Shown piece after piece: positions 40,574 through 48,331 of a DNA stretch of 64,000 nucleotides. The notes beneath the pieces were generated by a model. That model was not told where the DNA came from, ran no database searches, and was given only the letters and a program-made list of their open reading frames with translations. Source of the DNA: CBDDBX01 sp965225955 (GTDB taxonomy: Bacteria; Acidobacteriota; Aminicenantia; UBA2199); contig CBDDBX010000043.1 of NCBI GenBank assembly GCA_965225955.1, forward strand, positions 1-64,000, read 5' to 3'. Position numbers and translations under genes: made by a program. Numbering within the stretch: the stretch's first letter is position 1; every line of letters starts with the position of its first letter.

Positions 40574-42928
40574 CTAGTTCATAAGCCTTCCTGTGAGCTT
40601 TTTAAGCATATAAGCCGCAACTTTTCTGTGATTACTATCAATCTTTGCTCCGGGTCCGACACAGGAAGGGCAACCTGACTTACATGAACACTGCTCAAGA
40701 ACCTCAAGAACGCTCTCAAAAATCCCGGATCTCTTCTCATAAAGAGACTCAGCAAGTCCAACTCCACCGGGATATCCATCATATATATATATTACCGGTT
40801 CGAACTCACCGGTAAATCCGGTAATTCCCTGAGCTGCACCCGCCTTCCCCGGCTTAAGTTGTTCACCTGAAGCATTATCTTCAACTGTAACATGTATATC
40901 CTTAACATCACACATAAGAGTAACAGCTCCTATATGCCTCATCAATCTTGCTACCCCCCATATTCCTTCAATTATCTCTTCAGCTGAAAGGTCCTGCATC
41001 AGCTCTTCATGCAGTTCACTTTTCAGATGAATCCAGAATGCCGTTGTATGCATCTCCTGTTGAGGTAGCTGCAGATCACCGGAGCCCACATTCTCATTGG
41101 TAAAAAATTTGAGCTTTTTGAAACCAATTACCTGAGAGAAAACGTGCACATCACCATGCCCATAAGTACACCAGGCATCATAAGCATCATCATATCTGTC
41201 CAGTACAGCAATCTTTGTATATGTAATAGCATCAGTATAGTAATCTGATGTAGAAAGTCTCACAAAAGCTTTGCGGTTCTCATAGTCAAACTCTTCAACA
41301 ACATACTGTTCACCTTCAAGCATGTAGATAGCTTTATGATGAAGAGTTTCCAGGGCTGACGCAAAATCCACCTCTGCAATAATCTTCTCCCCTTCTGTTC
41401 TGTCCACTACAACGAAGTTGTCAGAAGAGACCCGGTTTATACTTACAGCATCAGCGGGATACCCTTCATCTGTCCACAACCACTTTCCATTTCTCTTAAG
41501 GAGCATCTGCCCTTCAGCAAGAAAATCCAGAATCTCTTCCAGATCCTCCCCGCCAAAACTCTCTTCCATAGTAAAAGGTAGTTCAAAGGAGGCACATTTT
41601 ATATGATCCACAAGAATAGATAGGTTATCAGGGTTGATTCTTCCATGCTCCGGGGACTTACCAGAAAAATACTCAGGATGACTTGCAATAAACTGATTAA
41701 CCGGAGATGAGTTCGCCACCAGTATTCCTACAGCACTACTCCCTCTTCTGCCGGCACGCCCCAGACGCTGCCATGTAGAAGCAACTGTACCTGGATAACC
41801 TGCAAGTACAACTCCATCAAGCTCGCCAATATCCACTCCAAGCTCAAGGGCATTTGTAGAAACAATCCCTCTTATTTTTCCGGCACGCATATCTTTCTCT
41901 ATTTCTCTTCTTTTGGCAGGCAGATATCCGCCTCTGTAACCTCTTATTATTCCCTGATCAGTTACCTTCTTCTCAAAATCATTCTTCAGATACTTAACCA
42001 GTACTTCAGTAGTTAATCTGGCATTGGCAAATGTAATAATCTGCAGGTTATTTTTCAGCAGAATTCCACTTAAATGTCTTGCAAGGGAGACATAGGAACG
42101 CCTTATACCGAGTTGTCGGTTAACTACAGGAGGATTGTAGAAAACTATATATTTATTCCCTGTAGGGGCTCCACTTTTTTCAACTACTTCAACCTTCTCT
42201 TCTATGATCTTCTCAGCAAGTTCACCAGGGTTTGCAATTGTTGCTGATGACATAATGAATTTTGGGTTACTACCATAGAACCTGCATATCCTTTTCAGCC
42301 TTCTGATAATATTTCCCATATGGGAACCAAAGACACCTGTATAGTAGTGTAACTCATCAATAATCACATACTGAAGGTTCTCAAACAGGTTTACCCACTT
42401 TGTATGGTGCGGCAATATTCCCGAATGAATCATATATGGATTCGAAATCACAATCTGCGCCTTTTTTCTTATAGCTTTTCTGGCTGACTGGGGAGTATCC
42501 CCATCATATGTAAAAAGCCCCAGTTTATCCCCCATAAGCTTGTTAATTTCAAACAGCTCTGAAAGTTGATCCTGGGCAAGCGCCTTAGTTGGAAAAAGGT
42601 AAAGGGATTTAGCAGAGGGATCTTTAGAAAGAGCATCAATAGCAAGGGAGTTGTAAACCAGAGTTTTACCTGATGCAGTTGGTGTTGCCACAACAACATT
42701 ATTGCCATCCAGAACCTTTTCAATGGCTTCTCCCTGATGAGAATAGAGAGATGTAATACCCTTCTTTCCATAAACTCCGGCAACTGCAGAGTCAAGTTTT
42801 TCAGGAAAATCTCTGTAACTGCCATCCTGTCCATCAATTGTAAATACTCTGACTTCAGCAGAGTCGTCTTTCCCAAAACCTACAATTTCATGTACAGCTC
42901 TTTCAACCTTATGATCTCTATTACTCAT
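40574..42928 (-). CDS. mrfA: MrfA/YprA-type DEAD/H-box helicase with DUF1998 zinc-binding domain
   Basis: The SF2 helicase motifs are complete: Walker A-like ATPTASGKTLVYN, DExH as IIDELHYY, SAT in FIMSSATIANP, and motif VI RLGRAGRRG. The C-terminal DUF1998 domain has the four-cysteine cluster CSCKSGCPSCVGPG. This architecture is that of YprA/MrfA, a DNA helicase linked to excision repair of mitomycin-type damage in Bacillus. I start the protein at the ATG 42928 (784 residues) because a -35/-10 pair ends 6 bases before it; the longer frame to 42979 would include the promoter. Confidence 0.9.
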   Translation of the reverse strand: MSNRDHKVERAVHEIVGFGKDDSAEVRVFTIDGQDGSYRDFPEKLDSAVAGVYGKKGITSLYSHQGEAIEKVLDGNNVVVATPTASGKTLVYNSLAIDALSKDPSAKSLYLFPTKALAQDQLSELFEINKLMGDKLGLFTYDGDTPQSARKAIRKKAQIVISNPYMIHSGILPHHTKWVNLFENLQYVIIDELHYYTGVFGSHMGNIIRRLKRICRFYGSNPKFIMSSATIANPGELAEKIIEEKVEVVEKSGAPTGNKYIVFYNPPVVNRQLGIRRSYVSLARHLSGILLKNNLQIITFANARLTTEVLVKYLKNDFEKKVTDQGIIRGYRGGYLPAKRREIEKDMRAGKIRGIVSTNALELGVDIGELDGVVLAGYPGTVASTWQRLGRAGRRGSSAVGILVANSSPVNQFIASHPEYFSGKSPEHGRINPDNLSILVDHIKCASFELPFTMEESFGGEDLEEILDFLAEGQMLLKRNGKWLWTDEGYPADAVSINRVSSDNFVVVDRTEGEKIIAEVDFASALETLHHKAIYMLEGEQYVVEEFDYENRKAFVRLSTSDYYTDAITYTKIAVLDRYDDAYDAWCTYGHGDVHVFSQVIGFKKLKFFTNENVGSGDLQLPQQEMHTTAFWIHLKSELHEELMQDLSAEEIIEGIWGVARLMRHIGAVTLMCDVKDIHVTVEDNASGEQLKPGKAGAAQGITGFTGEFEPVIYIYDGYPGGVGLAESLYEKRSGIFESVLEVLEQCSCKSGCPSCVGPGAKIDSNHRKVAAYMLKKLTGRLMN

Positions 42929-42934
42929 AATTGA

Positions 42935-42963
42935 AAGATAACACAAGACAGTTACAACATCAA
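42935..42963 (-). promoter_or_regulatory. Promoter giving a predicted leaderless mRNA for the helicase
   Basis: On the minus strand, TTGATG (42963-42958) and TATCTT (42940-42935) are spaced by 17 bp, with the ATG six bases after the -10 box. Confidence 0.6.
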
Positions 42964-43030
42964 ACATTATGCGAACCATATACTTGATAAAATAACACTC
43001 ATATTTATTTTATAATTAAACACTAATATG

Positions 43031-43059
43031 TTGACAAAATGTTTTTTTAGTTCTATCCT
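43031..43059 (+). promoter_or_regulatory. Promoter of clpB
   Basis: TTGACA (43031-43036) and TATCCT (43054-43059) are spaced by 17 bp. AGGGAGG precedes the ATG at 43080. No CIRCE or other heat-shock operator is evident. Confidence 0.65.
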
Positions 43060-43079
43060 TTTAAACAAAGGGAGGAAAA

Positions 43080-45650
43080 ATGAATCAGGATAAAATCACC
43101 TTAAAAGCAAATGAAGCCATAGAAATGGCCACCAGAACAGCTGAACAGGCCGGCAATCAGGAGCTGACTCCCCTCCATCTTACTGCAGGAATTCTTAAAA
43201 CAGAAAACAACACTGTTCCCGAAACCATTGAAAAAACAGGTACAGGTCTGAACAGAATAATCAGCAGCATAGAAGAAGAGATCAAAAAACTACCATCTGT
43301 AAAAGGTGGAGAACTGTACGCAGGCAAAGATTTCAGACAAATACTACGAAGTGCCTCAGATCATATGCAGACCTTTGGGGATGAATACATATCCACAGAA
43401 CATATATTCCTCTCAATTCTTGAAAGCAATACAACTGCAGGACACACTCTTAAACACTGCGGACTCTCAAAAGAGATATTCCTTGAAGCCCTGATGAAAA
43501 TAAGAGGCTCAGGTAAAATTACAGATCAATCTCCTGAAGATAAATTCCAGGCACTGAAAAGATATGGTAGAAATCTTACTGATCTTGCTAAAAGTGGCAA
43601 ACTTGACCCCATTATCGGCAGAGACGAAGAGATAAGGCGGGTTATGCAGGTTCTGGTAAGAAGAACAAAAAACAACCCACTTCTCACAGGAGAAGCAGGG
43701 GTAGGAAAAACTGCAATCGCTGAAGGCATAGCCTTAAGAATCGCCTCAAACGATGTACCCGGCATCCTCAGAGACAAAGAGATAATAACTCTCGACATGG
43801 GAACCCTTCTTGCAGGAGCCAAATATCGCGGAGAGTTTGAAGAGAGACTCAAAGCCGTTATAAAAGAGGTTGCTGAATCAGAGGGGAAAGTAATTCTTTT
43901 TATAGATGAACTCCATACCATCATAGGCGCCGGAGCTTCTGAGGGTGCTGCAGATGCATCCAACATGCTGAAGCCAGCTCTCGCAAGAGGAGAACTCCGC
44001 ACTATAGGAGCAACAACATTAAAAGAGTACAAAAAATATATTGAAAAAGATCCAGCTCTGGAGCGGAGATTTCAACCGGTATACATCAAAGAACCTTCAA
44101 TTGAGGAGACAATATCCATACTCAGAGGTCTTAAAGAAAAGTATGAAATTCACCACGCCGTAAAAATATCCGATTCAGCAATAATTTCTGCTGCAACCAT
44201 GTCTTCAAGATATATTTCCGACCGTTTCCTGCCGGATAAAGCCATCGACCTGATAGATGAAGCGGCTTCACGATTAAGAATCGAAATAGACTCAAGCCCC
44301 GGGGAACTGGATGAACTAAACAGAAGAATAACCCAGCTCGAAATAGAAAGAGAAGCCCTGAAGAAAGAGAACACCAGGGAGTGCAGAGAAAAACTGAGAG
44401 AACTTATAGATACACTGGAAAACCTCAAAATAGAAAGAAACCGGCTACAATCCCAATGGGAAGCAGAAAAAGCTGTAATCAGGGACATAAGCCAGCTTAC
44501 TGAAGAGATAGACAACCTGAAAAACAGAAAAACTGAAGCTGAAAGAAAAGCAGATTACACTACCGCTTCAAGAATCCAGTACGAACTTATTCCTGCAACA
44601 AACCGCAAAATTGAACTCAGAAGGGACAAGCTGGCAGATCTGCAGAAAGAGAAAGCTGTTCTTAAAGAGGAAGTGGCCGCAGAAGATATCGCCTCCATTA
44701 TATCCAAATGGACAGGAATCCCCCTGAACAAACTCATTGAGAGCGAAAGAGAAAAGCTTATACATCTCGACAGCTCACTTCAACAGAAGGTAGTTGGCCA
44801 ACAGGAGGCTATAGACAGAGTTTCCAAAGCTATCAGGCGTTCCAAAGCAGGGCTTACCGATGAGAACAGACCCTTAGGGTCATTTATGTTTCTCGGTCCT
44901 ACAGGAGTTGGAAAAACTGAACTGATAAAATGTCTTGCTGAAGAACTGTTTAATGATAGAAATGCTGTTGTCCGCATCGATATGTCTGAATATATGGAGA
45001 AACATGCAGTATCAAGACTGATTGGAGCTCCTCCGGGATATATTGGTCACGAAGAAGGCGGCCAGCTTACTGAAGCTGTAAAGAGACGCCCATACTCCAT
45101 CGTTCTTCTTGATGAAATTGAAAAAGCCCACCCCGAAGTTACAAATGTTCTGCTTCAGCTCCTTGAAGACGGCAGACTTACAGACAGCAAAGGAAAAACA
45201 ATAAATTTCAGAAACACCATAATTGCCATGACCTCTAACCTTGGTTCTTCTGACATCTTAAATGAAGAGAGTATAGAAAAAAGGACAGAGATAGTAAACA
45301 ACCGTCTCTTTACCCATTTCAAACCTGAATTAATAAACAGAATAGACGACATAGTTGTATTCAATCCTCTAACAAAAGAAGCTATAAAAGAAATTACAGG
45401 AATAGAGATAAATAAACTCATAAAAATGGCAGAATCAAAAAATCTGAAACTCATAATAAGTGATACTGCAAAGGACAAAATAGCGGAGATGGGTTTTGAT
45501 CCGGCTCTTGGAGCCCGTCCTCTCAGAAGAACAGTTCAGAATCAGCTGACAGATCCAATATCCCTGTTAATACTGGAAGGAAAAACCGAAGAGAACAACT
45601 CTATAGAGATAGACTACTCAGGCAACAACTTCACCTTCACCTGCACTTAA
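43080..45650 (+). CDS. clpB: ClpB disaggregase
   Basis: This 856-residue Hsp100 ATPase pulls polypeptides out of aggregates. An N-terminal Clp repeat domain (about 1-145) precedes NBD1, with Walker A GEAGVGKT near residue 203, Walker B ILFIDELHT, and the pore loop KYRGEFE. The middle coiled-coil domain (about 410-530, with repeated Glu/Lys/Arg heptads) separates ClpB from ClpA. NBD2 has Walker A GPTGVGKT near 605, the pore loop GYIGHEEGG and LLDEIEKAHPEV. The C-terminal LGARPLRRTVQNQLTDPIS segment is intact. It lacks the IGF-type ClpP-docking loop, as expected. It stands alone with its own promoter. Confidence 0.95.
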   Translation: MNQDKITLKANEAIEMATRTAEQAGNQELTPLHLTAGILKTENNTVPETIEKTGTGLNRIISSIEEEIKKLPSVKGGELYAGKDFRQILRSASDHMQTFGDEYISTEHIFLSILESNTTAGHTLKHCGLSKEIFLEALMKIRGSGKITDQSPEDKFQALKRYGRNLTDLAKSGKLDPIIGRDEEIRRVMQVLVRRTKNNPLLTGEAGVGKTAIAEGIALRIASNDVPGILRDKEIITLDMGTLLAGAKYRGEFEERLKAVIKEVAESEGKVILFIDELHTIIGAGASEGAADASNMLKPALARGELRTIGATTLKEYKKYIEKDPALERRFQPVYIKEPSIEETISILRGLKEKYEIHHAVKISDSAIISAATMSSRYISDRFLPDKAIDLIDEAASRLRIEIDSSPGELDELNRRITQLEIEREALKKENTRECREKLRELIDTLENLKIERNRLQSQWEAEKAVIRDISQLTEEIDNLKNRKTEAERKADYTTASRIQYELIPATNRKIELRRDKLADLQKEKAVLKEEVAAEDIASIISKWTGIPLNKLIESEREKLIHLDSSLQQKVVGQQEAIDRVSKAIRRSKAGLTDENRPLGSFMFLGPTGVGKTELIKCLAEELFNDRNAVVRIDMSEYMEKHAVSRLIGAPPGYIGHEEGGQLTEAVKRRPYSIVLLDEIEKAHPEVTNVLLQLLEDGRLTDSKGKTINFRNTIIAMTSNLGSSDILNEESIEKRTEIVNNRLFTHFKPELINRIDDIVVFNPLTKEAIKEITGIEINKLIKMAESKNLKLIISDTAKDKIAEMGFDPALGARPLRRTVQNQLTDPISLLILEGKTEENNSIEIDYSGNNFTFTCT

Positions 45651-45772
45651 ACCAACTAACTAAAACAGCAGCAGAGCAGTCAATTTCACAAAAACTCAAT
45701 AAAACAGCACACGCATATTTGCAGACAACTAAATTTCACAAGAAAAGACATTCATAAATAGAACTTTCTTAC

Positions 45773-45801
45773 TTGACAGCAAATTCAGCAACATGGATAA
45801 T
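45773..45801 (+). promoter_or_regulatory. Promoter of the Cys-rich peptide operon
   Basis: TTGACA (45773-45778) and GATAAT (45796-45801) are spaced by 17 bp. It predicts a 5' leader of about 105 nt, much longer than others in this window, which could hold a regulatory structure. Confidence 0.6.
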
Positions 45802-45912
45802 GTTATCGGGAAATTATTAGAATTGTTGTGGTTTATGATTACAGAATCAACCAAAATCTGTCACGGGCAATTTCTCTACATTTTTTACAGGCAATTACCA
45901 TAAGGAGGTAAT

Positions 45913-46221
45913 ATGATAAAAAAAGTAGTAGTAGTTCTTTTAGCAGTATCATTATTTCTGGGGGCATTTTCCATTAATACAGAAGCCTCTGCAGCCAGCG
46001 GTTTCCTCAAATGGCTTGCCAGCCAGATTGGTTCTGAGTACATCGACAGGCTATTTGATGAAATAGACAAAGGCGGAGGTAGTTCTCAAACCCAAATATA
46101 TAAAATCAGGATGAAAAAATGCGACCCTAAAGAACATGGAGAAGGTAAAGTTGAGGTGTTCTGCGGGCATGGTGGTTCTCAGGAATGCATGACTCTTCCC
46201 TGTACTAAAGTAGAAAATTAA
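45913..46221 (+). CDS. Small exported Cys-containing protein
   Basis: The 102-residue precursor has a clear signal peptide (MIKKVVVVLLAVSLFLGAFS) with likely processing near residues 25-30. The mature protein contains an amphipathic helix (LKWLASQIGSEYIDRLFDEI), a Gly/Ser/Gln hinge and a C-terminal region with four cysteines (KKCDP, VFCGH, QECMT, PCTK). Perfect AAGGAGG sits four bases before the ATG. The next genes encode a propeller protein and a thioredoxin-like protein, which suggests that the cysteines may be oxidised or reduced by the latter. In size and setting it recalls small exported peptides of the NVEALA kind found beside propeller genes in Bacteroidota, but I see no NVEALA motif. 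Confidence 0.75.
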   Translation: MIKKVVVVLLAVSLFLGAFSINTEASAASGFLKWLASQIGSEYIDRLFDEIDKGGGSSQTQIYKIRMKKCDPKEHGEGKVEVFCGHGGSQECMTLPCTKVEN

Positions 46222-46230
46222 TTAAACAGA

Positions 46231-46250
46231 ACCGGGGTTTACCCCCCGGT
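46231..46250 (+). terminator. Intercistronic hairpin between the peptide and propeller genes
   Basis: ACCGGGG (46231-46237) pairs with CCCCGGT (46244-46250) around a 6-base loop. No T run follows; instead AGAAGGAG, the ribosome-binding site of the next gene, comes directly after. Partial termination or 3'-end protection of the upstream message is likely. Confidence 0.65.
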
Positions 46251-46265
46251 ATAGAAGGAGTAATT

Positions 46266-47351
46266 ATGAGATTATTAGTTAGTATAATTCTGCTACTTAA
46301 TATTGGGGTACAGGCAGACATTAAAAACAGATTTCCAATTAAGAATTTAAACGAAATAATAAAACTTGAGAAGACAATAAAACCTGAAATAACTTCAATG
46401 CAATCAGTTCTGGTATCTATTGACCAGATAGAGATCTTTAAAAATGACTATATTCTTGTAGATTGTTACAAATCCAAAAGAATAAATGCATTCAGCAAAT
46501 CCGGCAGATACATTAAAACACTGAACAAACACGGTGCTGGTCCAAAAGAATTCAAACAACCAATATTTATTATGAATAACAGTACAGATGAACTCATAGC
46601 TTTTGGTTTCCCTCCCAACAAAATGCTGAAATTTAATAACAACTATGAGATTACTGAAGAGAAAAGAGCTGGAACAGAGCTTACTAAAGTTTACGAAAGT
46701 TTTGCTGTAAAGCACAACGACAACTATATAATTCATGGGTCTCAAGGCAAAAAAGAGACAAACATTATCTTTGTCACCGATAGGAATTTCAATCACTTAT
46801 TCAGTTTCAGACCTCTGGAGCCTCTCAGTAGAATTATGCAATTTGGATTCATAAACATAATAGTAGCAAAAGAAACCTTATGGGTGAGTAGAATGTACGA
46901 TCCCTACATTGACATATTCAGTTTAAAAACCGGAGAACTTATAAAGACAATTGGGAAAAACAGAAAAAGATACAGCCACTGTTTTTACAGCGACAATCTT
47001 TCTGATCAAAACAATAAGAAAAACCTCTTAACAGCACTTGTAAAAGAAATGTCAAAGAAAGACGTACCCAACAATCTTATAAACCTTGACAACCAGTTAA
47101 TTCTTCATGGTTCTTTTTATAAAAAAGATTCAACAGGAAAACGAAGAAGATATTTTGATATTTACGATTTAGAAGGGAATTTACTACAAAAGCAGGTTGA
47201 GCTGAAGCAGAAATTTAACAACGAAGGGGATACTTACCACAATATACCCAAAACATCTGTAAACCGACTATTTCTGATCAGTACCAACCTTACAGAAGAT
47301 GAGGAAGAAAAGTACAGCAACATCATATATCAGTACACAGTAGCAGATTAG
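46266..47351 (+). CDS. Exported six-bladed beta-propeller protein of the peptide cassette
   Basis: The 361-residue protein has a signal peptide (MRLLVSIILLLNIGVQA) and repeated propeller blades. The blade consensus is seen in DYILVDCYKSKRINAFSKSG followed by YIKTLNKHGAGPKEFKQP, the same GxGPxEF element as the propeller protein at 17202. Further blades contain LIAFGFPPNKMLKFNN and LWVSRMYDPYIDIFSLKTGE. It should be periplasmic or surface-exposed. It lies between the Cys-containing peptide and the thioredoxin-like protein, with AGAAGGAG upstream and three bases to the next ATG. Confidence 0.78.
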   Translation: MRLLVSIILLLNIGVQADIKNRFPIKNLNEIIKLEKTIKPEITSMQSVLVSIDQIEIFKNDYILVDCYKSKRINAFSKSGRYIKTLNKHGAGPKEFKQPIFIMNNSTDELIAFGFPPNKMLKFNNNYEITEEKRAGTELTKVYESFAVKHNDNYIIHGSQGKKETNIIFVTDRNFNHLFSFRPLEPLSRIMQFGFINIIVAKETLWVSRMYDPYIDIFSLKTGELIKTIGKNRKRYSHCFYSDNLSDQNNKKNLLTALVKEMSKKDVPNNLINLDNQLILHGSFYKKDSTGKRRRYFDIYDLEGNLLQKQVELKQKFNNEGDTYHNIPKTSVNRLFLISTNLTEDEEEKYSNIIYQYTVAD

Positions 47352-47354
47352 AAA

Positions 47355-47978
47355 ATGAAATTAATTAAAAAAGTACTACTTGTAATCTGGGCTCTGATCA
47401 CACTGTTTCTCTGCTTTGTCATTTTCAGCGGAGCAGAGATTCTTGAAGAATGCAGAGATACAAATATTACAATCAATAAAAAGTATCAACGTTTTACAGC
47501 TCTCATAAAAGAGGAACAGGAGTTGATAGGAACAGTACTGGATTTTAACGGAATCTCCGGTAAACTCAGGAAGTTAAGAAAGAAAAACACCTCCCCTCTT
47601 ATTGATTACAACTCAAAGCATACATTACTTCTCATGTTCTCCCATCTTGCCTGTAATACCTGCATGGAAACTGAGATGAAGATATACAGAGATATTAACA
47701 AATCAAAGCCCGGGAACATTTCGATAAGAGCTGTATGTTTCTCTGACACAACGAAATACATTCGCAGATTCTTCTCTTTAAACAGAATAAAGTTCCCGGT
47801 ATTCATCGATAAAGAGAAATGGGTAATTAATCAATTATCCACCAACAGACAACTACTGATTATGCTTATAGACAATCAAACCCAAACAATAATAACCTCA
47901 TACATCCCTGACCCTCTATTCCCCCAACGCTCCCGTATCTTCAACAACACAATAACAAAACTCAACGACCTACATTAA
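47355..47978 (+). CDS. Membrane-anchored thioredoxin-like protein (CNTC active site)
   Basis: This 207-residue protein has an N-terminal signal anchor (about 6-26, VLLVIWALITLFLCFVIFSG). The rest resembles a redoxin/TlpA-like fold: HTLLLMFSHLACNTCMETEM carries the CxxC pair at the usual place after the first core strand, followed by ISIRAVCFSD and a strand with the cis-Pro-like IKFPVFIDKEKW. The expected role is thiol-disulfide exchange in the periplasm, perhaps acting on the four-Cys peptide encoded two genes upstream. It follows the propeller gene by three bases, so the genes are co-translated. Confidence 0.75.
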   Translation: MKLIKKVLLVIWALITLFLCFVIFSGAEILEECRDTNITINKKYQRFTALIKEEQELIGTVLDFNGISGKLRKLRKKNTSPLIDYNSKHTLLLMFSHLACNTCMETEMKIYRDINKSKPGNISIRAVCFSDTTKYIRRFFSLNRIKFPVFIDKEKWVINQLSTNRQLLIMLIDNQTQTIITSYIPDPLFPQRSRIFNNTITKLNDLH

Positions 47979-48118
47979 AAGTAATACAACAAAAGAATAT
48001 TATCACAACCCCAAACTCTATCAAATATCATATTGCAAACAAAAAATATAAGTCTGTTTTCCCCGTTGTAATTAACAACACATCTATATATAAAAGATTA
48101 CCCTTCCACCAATTCTGC

Positions 48119-48152
48119 CACCACTGGCGACAGTTTTTGGTGAGAGTTTTTT
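48119..48152 (+). terminator. Candidate terminator of the peptide-propeller-thioredoxin operon
   Basis: An ACTG-GCGA-CAGT core stem extends to CACC/GGTG arms with a bulge and is followed by AGAGTTTTTT. It lies about 140 bases after the thioredoxin-like gene. Confidence 0.5.
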
Positions 48153-48277
48153 CGTGATAGTGATTTACGGAGTTAATGAGTTTTTTGTAATTATCTCCAC
48201 AGTGTGGCGAGTTTTTGGTTATGTATAAAATTCAGGTTTATTTTCATTTGTACCTGGAATAATTGATGTGGGAAACA

Positions 48278-48316
48278 GGTTGGGAGAGTTACCCCTCCAA
48301 CCTTTATTTTATTTAG
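48278..48316. terminator. Hairpin between convergent genes
   Basis: GGTTGG (48278-48283) pairs with CCAACC (48297-48302), with further partial pairing inside. A T-rich plus-strand tail follows. It may terminate either strand: the plus-strand operon or the minus-strand S9 peptidase whose stop is at 48332. Confidence 0.5.
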
Positions 48317-48331
48317 TGATCTTATTTATTT

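Larger units (their letters stand above)
47979..48331. other. Convergent intergenic region with two hairpins
   Basis: No gene is seen in these 353 bases. Two similar segments, around 48125 (TGGCGACAGTTTTTGGT) and around 48205 (TGGCGAGTTTTTGGTTAT), look like a partial local repeat. Two candidate terminators are listed separately. Confidence 0.5.

Noticed and set aside
40796..40820. GGTTCGAA-like tRNA T-loop sequence
   Set aside because: It lies inside the conserved helicase gene, and no acceptor stem or anticodon arm can be formed around it.
42469..42876. 135-residue second frame on the same strand as the helicase
   Set aside because: It overlaps the helicase coding region that contains conserved motifs, and its Leu/Phe-rich product has no recognisable features.
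43526..44032. 168-residue minus-strand frame inside clpB
   Set aside because: Fully antisense to the conserved NBD1 of ClpB and rich in Ser and Leu, as expected of a reverse-frame artefact.
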